A DNA stretch of 63,494 bases, taken from positions 1 through 63,494 of the IMG/VR virus record IMGVR_UViG_3300018422_000004. One strand, given 5' to 3'. The notes under the pieces are model-generated. The model made no database searches and had not been told where the DNA came from. It worked only from the letters and a program-made list of their open reading frames with translations. The translations under genes were made by a program, and so were the position numbers. Below, piece after piece: positions 15,797 to 22,346 of the stretch; position 1 is the stretch's first letter, and each line of letters begins with the position of its first letter. This DNA is from a virus.

Positions 15797-15977
15797 CATG
15801 ACCAGCACTGACATCATAATGGCCCGCCAAATCGAGTCCACCGGCAACATCGTCTCAGGACTCGGCGAACACGGCCTAGCCAATCAGTTATGGGCGCTAG
15901 CGCACAGACTTCGAGAGAGAGCCAAGAATACTCAAGAGTGGACCGCCTGGGGGTCGAACCCAGAACCCTCCGGGTAA
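15732..15977 (+). CDS. possible small ORF overlapping two tRNA genes
   Basis: A GTG preceded by AAGAAGGAG at ideal spacing opens an 81-codon frame whose start lies in the insert of the interrupted tRNA. A second ATG lies just past that tRNA. The last 13 codons are the antisense of tRNA-Lys, typical of a fortuitous frame. The Shine-Dalgarno sequence is the only strong argument for it. Confidence 0.25.
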   Translation: MKTPKGNGPVVRKPTFESWRRSMTSTDIIMARQIESTGNIVSGLGEHGLANQLWALAHRLRERAKNTQEWTAWGSNPEPSG

Positions 15978-16012
15978 AAACCGGATGCTGCTGCCAATTG
16001 AGCTAACGGTCC
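15939..16012 (-). tRNA. tRNA-Lys (TTT)
   Basis: Acceptor GGACCGT with GCGGTCC, D arm AGCTCAATTGGCAGAGC-like, anticodon arm TCCGG-TTTTTAC-CCGGA with anticodon TTT, T loop TTCGACC. Discriminator A. Intact and conventional. Confidence 0.93.
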
Positions 16013-16018
16013 TGGACG

Positions 16019-16091
16019 TCGGGGTGGCGGGACTCGAACCCACGGCCTCTCGCTCCCAAGGCGAGTGCGCTTCCTTCTGCGCTACACCCCG
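16019..16091 (-). tRNA. tRNA-Pro (TGG)
   Basis: Acceptor CGGGGTG with CACCCCG, D arm TAGCGCAGAAGGAAGCGCA, anticodon arm CTCGC-CTTGGGA-GCGAG with anticodon TGG, T arm GTGGG-TTCGAGT-CCCGC. Discriminator A. Six bases separate it from tRNA-Lys, so they are probably one transcript that also includes the permuted loci upstream. Confidence 0.93.
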
Positions 16092-16108
16092 CATGGTAGT
16101 TGGGTAGC

Positions 16109-16141
16109 GGTCCGGGCGACCTGCCCTGTGTCGCCCGGACC
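16109..16141. other. perfect 12-bp hairpin between tRNA-Pro and permuted tRNA B
   Basis: GGTCCGGGCGAC pairs perfectly with GTCGCCCGGACC around a 9-base loop. There is no T-run on the minus strand, so it is more likely a processing or protective structure within the tRNA transcript than a terminator. Confidence 0.7.
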
Positions 16142-16239
16142 TTTCCGACCGAATACGGAATTTTCGAGTCCCGTTGGTCAAAGGGTTCCACCCTGTTGCT
16201 GGTACCAGCGGCGTTTAACGGGCGCAGTCATGTTGAGGA

Positions 16240-16309
16240 GTCACGCTCTGCCTTTGAGCTACGGGGCCATGTTGGAGGCCCCGGCAGGATTCGAACCTGC
16301 AACCCCGAC
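16240..16309 (-). tRNA. permuted tRNA locus B (3' half precedes 5' half)
   Basis: Reading the minus strand, GTCG (anticodon 3' strand, 16309-16306) leads into GGGTT, T arm GCAGG-TTCGAAT-CCTGC, acceptor CGGGGCC, T73 and an encoded CCA (16275-16273). After only four bases (ACAT) the 5' half starts: GGCCCCG (16268-16262, perfect complement of the acceptor), TA, D arm GCTC-AAAGGCA-GAGC, G26 and TGAC (16243-16240), which pairs with GTCG. Outside the halves, GGTACCAG upstream (16341-16334) can pair with CTGGTACC downstream (16208-16201), plus about ten interrupted pairs nearer the halves. The anticodon loop cannot be read directly. Confidence 0.75.
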
Positions 16310-16386
16310 GTTCTTTGCCGCGTCCGATTTGATCTGGTACCGGATGGCGAGTTAAGTCTGGAGCGAGAGTTTCAAGCGTCATGCTG
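16310..16386 (-). other. spacer joining permuted tRNA loci A and B
   Basis: 77 bases that serve as trailer of A and leader of B. The A-proximal part carries CAGCATGAC, GCTTGAA-A-CTC and CGCTCC, complementary to the leader of A. The B-proximal part carries GGTACCAG, CGG and GGCA, complementary to the trailer of B. It is too short for a group I intron half plus another leader. Confidence 0.55.
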
Positions 16387-16473
16387 GTGGTTGCCTCTGA
16401 CCGTTGGGCTACTCGGGCTTTTGTGTTGCGTGTTGCCGTGCCCGAGGGCGGATTCGAACCTCCACTGGACCAC
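16387..16473 (-). tRNA. permuted tRNA locus A (3' half precedes 5' half)
   Basis: On the minus strand GTGGT (16473-16469) begins the 3' half: variable loop CCAGT, T arm GGAGG-TTCGAAT-CCGCC (one A-G mismatch), acceptor CTCGGGC and A73 at 16439. A 20-base linker (16438-16419) follows, then the 5' half: GCCCGAG (16418-16412, perfect complement of the acceptor), TA, D arm GCCC...GGC, A26 and ACCAC (16391-16387), which pairs with GTGGT. Flanks pair too: GAG-c-TTCAA-a-GC upstream with GC-TTGAA-a-CTC downstream, and GGAGCG (16513-16508) with CGCTCC (16365-16360). All cloverleaf parts except the anticodon loop are assigned. Confidence 0.75.
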
Positions 16474-16577
16474 CTTGCTTTGAAGCTCAGCCTTCAGTCT
16501 TAGCTTGCGCTCCTGCGTGGACGAACCTACCACCCGTGTTAGCGGCGTGCGTCCGGTGCCGATGCCGAGTGCGGTGT

Positions 16578-16742
16578 TCACGGTCGCACCCAGAGGCGGT
16601 AGGCCACCAGCCCGGCGGCGATGTCAGCCAGCGCTACGGTCCAGCAGACGATGCGGGCGTCAGGCACCAGCAGTCCACCGATCGCCAGCAGGCCGCCGCT
16701 AACTGTTGTGCAGGCAATGAACAGGGCGTGGGCGCGAGTCAC
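16578..16742 (-). CDS. small membrane protein (54 aa)
   Basis: From a GTG overlapping the upstream stop (GTGA). Two hydrophobic helices. It is the last protein gene before the permuted tRNA loci on the same strand. Confidence 0.55.
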   Translation of the reverse strand: MTRAHALFIACTTVSGGLLAIGGLLVPDARIVCWTVALADIAAGLVAYRLWVRP

Positions 16743-16951
16743 GGTCGCCGCCACCGGAGCGAGAGCACCACTGCGGTGGTGGCGACGACCACTGCCGTGA
16801 GCGTGCAAGCGACCGTGAGTGGTGGCACCAGGAATGCCACGATCATTAGCACGGCACAGCCGCCGGTTACCCAGGCCATGAACCGGTAATGGGCACGAAG
16901 TGCTTCGTGCCGCTCGATTGCACGCTTCACCTCATCGTCGCGGTACGCCAC
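16739..16951 (-). CDS. small membrane protein (70 aa)
   Basis: Charged N-terminal helix (AYRDDEVKRAIERHEALRA) followed by two transmembrane helices and a short basic end. Same topology as the next gene, possibly related. Confidence 0.6.
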   Translation of the reverse strand: MAYRDDEVKRAIERHEALRAHYRFMAWVTGGCAVLMIVAFLVPPLTVACTLTAVVVATTAVVLSLRWRRP

Positions 16952-17254
16952 CTAGAGGCCCTTCAAGCGGGGAGTGGGTCGGTCCTTGCCTTCCCAGCCC
17001 TGGTCGGTCATGTACCCCTGCGACTGGGGTGTCTTCGTGGGGTTGCTGGCCTGCCAGTTGCGGACGTTATCGATAGCGTCGAGTATCCCTGACAGGTGTC
17101 TTCGCGGTGACCCTGCTTTGAGGCAGAACAGGTGGTAGTACATCAGCATTTTCACCAGCAGTGCGTCTTGTGCCCGGAACACGACGACTGGTTCGTTTTC
17201 GCCGATGGTGCCGAACTCGGTGGTGACGCGCCCGTACTTACTGTCAACTCCCAT
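16952..17254 (-). CDS. hypothetical phage protein (100 aa)
   Basis: Starts MGVDSKYGRVTTEFG. The middle (FRAQDALLVKMLMYYHLFC) and DNVRNWQASNPTKTP recur in actinophage hypothetical proteins in my memory; no function known. Abuts the membrane protein gene downstream. Confidence 0.65.
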   Translation of the reverse strand: MGVDSKYGRVTTEFGTIGENEPVVVFRAQDALLVKMLMYYHLFCLKAGSPRRHLSGILDAIDNVRNWQASNPTKTPQSQGYMTDQGWEGKDRPTPRLKGL

Positions 17255-17379
17255 TGGGCTGTCTTCTTTCGTCGATGGCGTGGGCCCGCAGCGCGGGTTA
17301 AACCTTTTAGCCTGCGTAGCACGATGACTGTGGTAACGGTACCGGCTAAGGCGCCGAGCCAGCCGATCAGTGACCACAT
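17152..17379 (-). CDS. small membrane protein overlapping two neighbours
   Basis: Starts MWSLIGWLGALAGTV, one transmembrane helix, then a basic segment. The start overlaps the preceding gene by 13 bases; the last 100 bases overlap the next gene in another frame, so the C-terminus is the least certain part. Confidence 0.4.
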   Translation of the reverse strand: MWSLIGWLGALAGTVTTVIVLRRLKGLTRAAGPRHRRKKTAQWELTVSTGASPPSSAPSAKTNQSSCSGHKTHCW

Positions 17380-17819
17380 GGTGGTGTTTCCTGGCGAACG
17401 GGCGGTCTGATATCGGCGCGGGTCACGAGCCATCGACCGCCGGGTGGGACGAGTACCTCAAGGAACTCCGCACCAACGATTGTTCCGTCAGTGTCGTAAT
17501 CGATGTTCACTTCACCGGGTATCGCTTCCACGGTGCGCGCCACGGGTTTGTTGGTGATGGTGAGGTAGACCGCGTTGGCGTCGGGGTCGCTATTCACTTG
17601 TGGTCGTAGCACGACGGCCCGCAGGAAACACGCGGGGCAGGGCAGCACCGGATGTGTGTCGGATTCCGGTTCGTGCGGGATGAACAGTGGCTTGTGGTAC
17701 GGCTCACCGAATTGTTTAGTGGCCGCGTCGTGGATGGTGATACCACCGAGGTCACGGCACAACCAACACGGGTCACGCGGTGGCATGGTGGCTTCGCCTA
17801 AGGCGCTAACGCTGCTCAC
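17367..17819 (-). CDS. zinc-ribbon protein with C-terminal DUF2283-like domain
   Basis: 150 residues from a GTG overlapping the upstream stop. The first half has CWLCRDLG and CPACF, a probable zinc site. The second half (DPDANAVYLTITNKP, then NIDYDTDGTIVGAEFLEV) has the DUF2283 pattern seen also in the 13.3 kb gene. The fusion suggests a small regulatory or binding module, but no function is known. Confidence 0.65.
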   Translation of the reverse strand: MSSVSALGEATMPPRDPCWLCRDLGGITIHDAATKQFGEPYHKPLFIPHEPESDTHPVLPCPACFLRAVVLRPQVNSDPDANAVYLTITNKPVARTVEAIPGEVNIDYDTDGTIVGAEFLEVLVPPGGRWLVTRADIRPPVRQETPPCGH

Positions 17820-18349
17820 AATGATTCTTCCTTCACGTGCCGCTTGGCTTTACGCAACTGCGCGCTCCGGGCCAATCTCCTCGCCTCGACGGTGGTGGGT
17901 TTCCGGAGGCTCAACTCACCCGAAACTGAGCTGAGCGCGAAAAAGGACGGCTTGGAGCACCTAGCGCAAACAGACACGGCACCCACGTGGGGCTTGCCGT
18001 TGTCACCATCGATGGACTCGGAGTTGACGATCATACATTCGCAGTGAGGACAGCGGAGGACGTCTTTGGTGTCATCATCCTGAGCCTTACTGACGGGAAT
18101 TGCCGCCTCTAGGCGCCTGAGGTGTGCTTCCGCTTCGGCGACTCTGGCGTGGACTTCTTGTACCGCCGCCGCTTGGGTCTGAATGAACCGCTGGCCCTCC
18201 GCTATCGCGGCCCTGAGGCCCGCTGCGGCCTCGATCAGGCCCTGTGTTGCTTCGTGAGATTCCCGGGTCGCAGCTCTGCACTCCGCGGCGGCGTCCAGTG
18301 CCCGTTCGGTCGGGTCGGTGGGCTGGCCTTTACGTTTGGCCATTGACAT
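17816..18349 (-). CDS. coiled-coil protein with C-terminal zinc ribbon
   Basis: 177 residues. About residues 15-90 form an Ala/Glu/Arg-rich coiled coil; then CPHCECMIVNSES and VCARCSKPSF make a four-Cys zinc ribbon, followed by a basic tail. Unknown function. Confidence 0.65.
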   Translation of the reverse strand: MSMAKRKGQPTDPTERALDAAAECRAATRESHEATQGLIEAAAGLRAAIAEGQRFIQTQAAAVQEVHARVAEAEAHLRRLEAAIPVSKAQDDDTKDVLRCPHCECMIVNSESIDGDNGKPHVGAVSVCARCSKPSFFALSSVSGELSLRKPTTVEARRLARSAQLRKAKRHVKEESL

Positions 18350-18355
18350 GGCGTG

Positions 18356-18592
18356 TCAGGTTTTCACTGCGAGTCGCGCGGCCCGTTTTTGAGTCACATG
18401 CTTGACGCCTTCAGCGGCGGCGGTCTTCTCGTCTTGGTGTCTGGTGAGGCTGATCCACCCGCATCCCTCTTTGAGGCACCTGACGGCGTAGTAGGCTGGG
18501 CCGCCCGCGAGGTTGTGGCGGGTCGCTTTCCATTTGTGGAACGGGGTGACCAGGTAGGTACGCCGCTGGTCCGGCCTGTCACTTGTTGTCAC
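18356..18592 (-). CDS. small hypothetical protein (78 aa)
   Basis: GTG start lying inside the end of the upstream gene (11-base overlap). Contains VRCLKEGCGWISLTRH, a possible metal site, and a basic C-terminus. Confidence 0.55.
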   Translation of the reverse strand: MTTSDRPDQRRTYLVTPFHKWKATRHNLAGGPAYYAVRCLKEGCGWISLTRHQDEKTAAAEGVKHVTQKRAARLAVKT

Positions 18593-19088
18593 GTTTCGTT
18601 TCCCCCGCTTCGGCGTCAGCAAGAACAAGTAGCGTTTTCAGTAGCTGTTGAGCCAGGTCCGGTGGTATCTCGACTTCTGTGGTTTCCATGTGTTTTTGCG
18701 GTCGGAAGCCCGGGTGTCGCTCGATCATGCGTTTCGCTACCCGATGGAACGATTCTTCAAGTTCCTTGGCGTACTTAGGGAACAGCTGCTCTATCTCAGT
18801 ATTGAGCCGGGCCAAGGCTTCCGCTGCGTCGGCGCGAATCATTCGCGTCAACTCGTCGATAACCCACTGCTGGAGGTCCCGCCTAGCGTCGCGGAATGCT
18901 TGCGCGGTCTCGTCGCTGGCGAACCACTGCTTCATCGCAGCGAAGTCAGTGTTGAGGTCCCGCCTAGCCTCGTGTAGTAGCCGGACAGTGTCCCTGCTCT
19001 CGCTGTTCGCGGCCTCGATTTTCGCCAGTAGCTGCTCCCCGGCCTCGGCCGAGGCTAATGGCGGCGGGTGTCCTCGCCCCCGTTTCAT
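18579..19088 (-). CDS. coiled-coil hypothetical protein (169 aa)
   Basis: Nearly all helical, with heptad-like stretches (LLAKIEAANSESRDTVRLLH; RLNTEIEQLFPKYAKELEES). Overlaps the methyltransferase-like gene by ATGA. No domain known. Confidence 0.65.
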   Translation of the reverse strand: MKRGRGHPPPLASAEAGEQLLAKIEAANSESRDTVRLLHEARRDLNTDFAAMKQWFASDETAQAFRDARRDLQQWVIDELTRMIRADAAEALARLNTEIEQLFPKYAKELEESFHRVAKRMIERHPGFRPQKHMETTEVEIPPDLAQQLLKTLLVLADAEAGETKRDNK

Positions 19089-19744
19089 TTGGCCTCACTG
19101 TCTGATTGACCCCACGCTGCAACGTGATTCAACGATTGGTCTGTGCCTCGTGACACAAGCCATTCAGGGCGGAGCAACTCATGCGGCCTCTGCATAATTC
19201 GCTTGTCCGCGTGGGTACTGTCATGGCCGATATGAATATACGTGCTCACCCTTTCGGCGAGTTTAATCTCGTCTACGCCCTCGGCGGAGCCGTACTGATC
19301 TCCGGACTGCCATCGTTGCGTGACCCATGCGCCGATAACGACATCAGGCTTGAAGCGAGACACTGCTTGATTGGCTTCGAACTGGTGCACGTCAGGTCCC
19401 GGTTTGCACGGCGCCTGTCTCATCAGCTCGTAGTAAGCAATGATCTCAGGCTTGGTGTGCAGGTATGAATCGGTGCTAGCGATTCCAAGCTCCCGACCGA
19501 GGACACCGTTACCGGCGCATATCTCGATGGCCTTACGTCCCGCTATCCGTTCAGATAGCCAATTGAGTAGCTCCTCAGTGGGGAACTGGTACACGCCTCG
19601 CTTCACACACCATACCTGCAAGTCAGTATGTGGGAATTCTTGCAGCTTCCACGCTGGCACGACGTTGAGCTGTCCATCCGGGCGAAGCATCAAGGCGTCT
19701 ATCGGCCGAATGTCGGCATCGGGTATTAGGTGAAAGCCGCGCAT
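19085..19744 (-). CDS. SAM-dependent methyltransferase-like protein
   Basis: 219 residues. AIEICAGNGVLGRELGI (about residues 72-88) has the form of motif I of class I methyltransferases, and PDVVIGAWVTQRW fits the later catalytic-side strand. No DPPY/NPPY is visible at the expected place, so the substrate (DNA, RNA, protein or small molecule) is open. First domain region (residues 1-65) is phage-type hypothetical sequence. Could protect phage DNA or modify host molecules. Confidence 0.6.
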   Translation of the reverse strand: MRGFHLIPDADIRPIDALMLRPDGQLNVVPAWKLQEFPHTDLQVWCVKRGVYQFPTEELLNWLSERIAGRKAIEICAGNGVLGRELGIASTDSYLHTKPEIIAYYELMRQAPCKPGPDVHQFEANQAVSRFKPDVVIGAWVTQRWQSGDQYGSAEGVDEIKLAERVSTYIHIGHDSTHADKRIMQRPHELLRPEWLVSRGTDQSLNHVAAWGQSDSEAK

Positions 19745-19751
19745 TTCCGGG

Positions 19752-20381
19752 TCAGCCGCTGAATGCGGGAACCTTGGCGGGCGCCGGCTGCGTGTCTTGC
19801 TGCGGGGCCTCCTGTGCCTTCTGCTTTGCCATATCCGCTAGCCACAGGTCTTTGGCCCACTGGGGGACGGACCCGGTTTCCTTGATGACCCGCACCTGGC
19901 CGTTGACGTTGAACGTCCTACCCTTGCCCCACTCGCGGACGCGCCGCGACATCAGTGCGTTTTGTTCGGGCGTTAGCTTTGGCGGCGCGGTAGTTACCAT
20001 CGGTGCCGTGGTGGTAGTGGGTACCGTCTCTGATGGTGTCACGGTGGTGGTGGTGGTGGTTGTCTCCGGCATCGGTGCGCGCTCGGGTTCGGGTTCGGGC
20101 GCTACCGGGGTGGTGGCTGTCTTCGGTTTCGCGGTGGTGACGCGCGCCTTGCCGCTGGCCTGCTTGCCGCCAGCTTGCACCCTCACGTTGCCGCCGCTGC
20201 TCACTTTGCGGGCTGCCGCCACAAACCCAGCCATTTTCTCGTGGAGCTGCTGGTGATTGGTGTCGGACAGGTCGATCTCGTAGTTCACACCATCGAGTGC
20301 GATTTCCACCGGCCCGCTGTAGGTGTGGATCTTGCTTCCGTCTAGGTCGTCGTAGGCGGCGACTGTTTCCTTCGTGGCCAT
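19752..20381 (-). CDS. Lsr2-like nucleoid-associated protein
   Basis: 209 residues from ATG 20381, behind GGAAGGACC. The N-terminus (YDDLDGS, VEIALDGVNYEIDLSDTN, then MAGFVAAARKV) is the Lsr2 dimerisation domain. A long Thr/Pro/Glu linker (about residues 75-145) leads to a C-terminal VREWGKG...VNGQVRV...VPQWAKDLW region resembling the Lsr2 DNA-binding domain, though the usual RGR hook is altered to NGQ. Lsr2 proteins silence AT-rich foreign DNA, and a prophage Lsr2 relative (CgpS in Corynebacterium) keeps its own prophage silent. A similar role here is inference. Confidence 0.8.
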   Translation of the reverse strand: MATKETVAAYDDLDGSKIHTYSGPVEIALDGVNYEIDLSDTNHQQLHEKMAGFVAAARKVSSGGNVRVQAGGKQASGKARVTTAKPKTATTPVAPEPEPERAPMPETTTTTTTVTPSETVPTTTTAPMVTTAPPKLTPEQNALMSRRVREWGKGRTFNVNGQVRVIKETGSVPQWAKDLWLADMAKQKAQEAPQQDTQPAPAKVPAFSG

Positions 20382-20511
20382 GATGCTCTGGTCCTTCCGG
20401 GATTGTCCGAATTGCAGCCGCGTGCGATGGGAGGAGGGGGTCCCGGGCGGCTGGTGACTTCGAGGGAGCGCGCCTGAACCCACCCGGCGCGCTGTGGTGG
20501 TCACGCGCGAT

Positions 20512-20541
20512 TTTCTACCGAAAACGGGTGGTGTGTGTCAA
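20512..20541 (-). promoter_or_regulatory. candidate promoter of the Lsr2-like gene
   Basis: On the minus strand TTGACA (20541-20536) and TAGAAA (20517-20512) are 18 bases apart, about 130 bases before the start. The -35 element lies within a small GTCAA-CTT-TTGAC dyad. Sequence match only. Confidence 0.5.
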
Positions 20542-20601
20542 CTTTTGACGCGCCGTGGTGGTAGGTGAGACCGGGTTGAGTGACGGACGCCGACGGGGAG
20601 G

Positions 20602-21075
20602 TCAGGCCTCGCCCATGCATGAGCACGACGAGCGGCCATGGCGCCAGGTGCATTGGAGGCCAACAGGATGCGGCTCGTGGCCCCGCTTCCGCGCACAACG
20701 GCAGCCACCCGGGATCGGTAACGGTGCGACGGGAACAGGTGGCGGCTCAGGCGCCGGTGGCAGGACAGTGGCACCAGGCTCGCGCTTCACCCACACACCC
20801 ACAGCCCGCAGCTGGTCCCGGCGAACACGGTTAGGCGCAGGCGCCTCAATGTCATGCCGGTCACCAACGACGATCCCCAGCTGTGCGCAGCACTGTCGGC
20901 AAGCCTGCTGCGCCTGCATCGGAAGCACCGCGACAGCGACACCGCTACCACCAAACAGCCCGGTCTGCGGGGCGAATTCCCGGCCGCATCGAGCGTGCAC
21001 CGCACCCTGTTCGAGTCGCCCAAAGTGGGTGCCTTCACGACTAGCGGACGCCAGGTACCAATCCTCATCCGACAC
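20602..21075 (-). CDS. Cys/His-containing hypothetical protein
   Basis: 157 residues. Opens with WYLASASREGTHFGRLEQG and VHARCGREFAPQ, then ACRQCCAQ, a WY...HF...HaxCGxxF...CxxC layout shared with neighbouring small proteins, probably one zinc site. C-terminal half is Pro-rich and basic. Unknown function. Confidence 0.6.
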   Translation of the reverse strand: MSDEDWYLASASREGTHFGRLEQGAVHARCGREFAPQTGLFGGSGVAVAVLPMQAQQACRQCCAQLGIVVGDRHDIEAPAPNRVRRDQLRAVGVWVKREPGATVLPPAPEPPPVPVAPLPIPGGCRCARKRGHEPHPVGLQCTWRHGRSSCSCMGEA

Positions 21076-21093
21076 AGGTTGGCCGATTACCTT

Positions 21094-21345
21094 CTATTTG
21101 TTGGTTGCGAAATCGTCGAACTCGCCCGCCGCAACGCTCTGCATGAACGCGGTCATTTCGGCGTGGGTGAAGATCAGTGCAGGTCCACCGGGCTGCCGAG
21201 AATTACGTAGGGCGACCTCGCCATTTGCCAGTCTCGCCAACTCCACACACTCCCCGTTGGGATTACTCAACCTGCTCTTTACCCACATGGCTCCTCGTTC
21301 CGCGTGAAGGGGGCTTCGGCGTAGTTCCCGCTCAGCGTGATTCAT
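21094..21345 (-). CDS. DUF397 domain protein
   Basis: MWVKSRLSNPNGECVELA, then GEVALRNSRQPGGPAL.FT and GEFD is the DUF397 signature. Such small proteins usually pair with XRE/DUF5753 regulators in actinomycetes. The ATG overlaps the previous gene by 14 bases; a second ATG (MWVKSR) 19 codons in is the classic DUF397 start. Here it faces away from the XRE gene at 23.3 kb. Confidence 0.8.
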   Translation of the reverse strand: MNHAERELRRSPLHAERGAMWVKSRLSNPNGECVELARLANGEVALRNSRQPGGPALIFTHAEMTAFMQSVAAGEFDDFATNK

Positions 21346-21565
21346 CGAGTGCGCGCTGAGCGGCTTCGAATTGCAGGGCGGCGCAGTCCGTGCACGGCTT
21401 CCCGGTGGGCCCGTCGGACAGCGCAGTGACCACCATCAACAGGTGCCCGCACCGCGCCCTATAGACCCCCACGGGGTGGTCGGCTCCTTCGTCAATGGCA
21501 TGGGCGCGCCAATCCAGCACGCTTAGTCCCCACTTGATACGCACTGTCGAGGTGGTGGCCGTCAC
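21332..21565 (-). CDS. small Cys-containing hypothetical protein
   Basis: 77 residues from a GTG overlapping the upstream stop (GTGA). VYRARCGHLL and CTDCAAL give a likely four-ligand metal site like its neighbours. Confidence 0.6.
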   Translation of the reverse strand: MTATTSTVRIKWGLSVLDWRAHAIDEGADHPVGVYRARCGHLLMVVTALSDGPTGKPCTDCAALQFEAAQRALDESR

Positions 21566-21693
21566 CGCAGCGCTCTCCTCTGGGTCGGGACCGGCACGCA
21601 CAACCGGCAGTAGCGGGCCTTACGTGCGACCAGCGCCGCAGGCAGCACGTCCTCCTGCACCCACAACTTCGGTGGTAGCGGCATGGGTGTCAC
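21562..21693 (-). CDS. very small CxxC protein (43 aa)
   Basis: GTG start overlapping the upstream stop, stop overlapping the next GTG. Contains YCRLCVPV. The chain of GTGA overlaps on both sides is the chief support. Confidence 0.5.
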   Translation of the reverse strand: MTPMPLPPKLWVQEDVLPAALVARKARYCRLCVPVPTQRRALR

Positions 21694-21899
21694 TGCGGGA
21701 TCCGAGCGATTGTCCAGCACTCCGGGCACCGCTCCGGGTCTGTCAACTCGCTCGCTGGCTTGCGGCTTTGGGGTAAGAACTGGGTGCCGCAGGAGGTGTG
21801 CGCGGTGCCCTGGTGGGTTCCACCGAGGTGGAAGATGCCCGTAGCTGGGTGCTGGTACCACGGTGCTGGGGCTGAGGGCGCTGGCTCTATCGCCGCCAT
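21690..21899 (-). CDS. small Cys/His hypothetical protein (69 aa)
   Basis: WYQHPATGIFHLGGTHQG, then AHTSCGTQFLPQ and CPECW match the layout of the 20.6 kb protein (WY...HF...H..CG..F...CxxC), indicating paralogy. Confidence 0.6.
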   Translation of the reverse strand: MAAIEPAPSAPAPWYQHPATGIFHLGGTHQGTAHTSCGTQFLPQSRKPASELTDPERCPECWTIARIPQ

Positions 21900-21914
21900 G
21901 GTTTCCTCGATCCG

Positions 21915-22097
21915 TTACGTCGGAATAACGATCCAGAGCATGAAAATCGGCAAGTTGTACAACGCAAGAATGCTTAGTCTTGGGACAAGCGCCGCCAGCC
22001 TTGGCGCTCTCAAGATGAGAGAAACCGACAACAGTAGAAGGTCTGTAACCGGTAGTAGCGCTAACGCAATCCAGTGACAAACCATGATAGTTACCAT
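21915..22097 (-). CDS. small hydrophobic protein (60 aa)
   Basis: Almost entirely hydrophobic with two possible transmembrane helices. Codon use is less GC-biased than around it. Weak start context. Confidence 0.35.
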   Translation of the reverse strand: MVTIMVCHWIALALLPVTDLLLLSVSLILRAPRLAALVPRLSILALYNLPIFMLWIVIPT

Positions 22098-22100
22098 CTT

Positions 22101-22346
22101 TTACTTCATTCCCAAATCGACACAGGTCCGACACGTTCCGGTCCCGGGGTCGGTCATGCCAGCGGTGAGTACGTCGGCACCACACAACGCGATATAGCGG
22201 CCACCACCTTTGCGCCCCGCCGCAGCGGCGTCGAGTGTCAGGTAATGCGTGAGAGTGGTGCGCAAATCAACCCAGGCAACGATCCGCGGTCGTGGGGTGA
22301 GCCGCGTGCTGCGGTGCTTACGGTGCCTGCCCACTAGCGCCCTCAT
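22101..22346 (-). CDS. small Cys-containing hypothetical protein (81 aa)
   Basis: Basic N-terminus, then YIALCGADVLTAGMTDPG and CRTCVDL. Overlaps its upstream neighbour by ATGA. Belongs by layout to the local group of small metal-binding proteins. Confidence 0.6.
   Translation of the reverse strand: MRALVGRHRKHRSTRLTPRPRIVAWVDLRTTLTHYLTLDAAAAGRKGGGRYIALCGADVLTAGMTDPGTGTCRTCVDLGMK

Noticed and set aside
15732-15977. Confident protein gene overlapping the interrupted tRNA
   Set aside because: Good Shine-Dalgarno sequence but its end is the antisense of tRNA-Lys; kept only as a low-confidence entry.
16227-16386. Canonical bulge-helix-bulge splice motif at the permuted junctions
   Set aside because: The internal loops are strongly asymmetric (9 versus 3 bases in A, 13 versus 6 in B) and do not give 3-4-3 geometry.
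16276-16418. 5' half A plus 3' half B as one ordinary intron-containing tRNA
   Set aside because: Acceptor strands GCCCGAG and CGGGGCC do not pair, whereas each half matches perfectly with its immediate neighbour in the permuted order.
16201-16513. Permuted group I intron-exon (PIE) arrangement as the explanation of the permuted tRNAs
   Set aside because: The leader, spacer and trailer are only about 70-85 bases each and show no P7/R/S-type group I core; the spacer must serve two loci at once. Too little RNA for two ribozymes.
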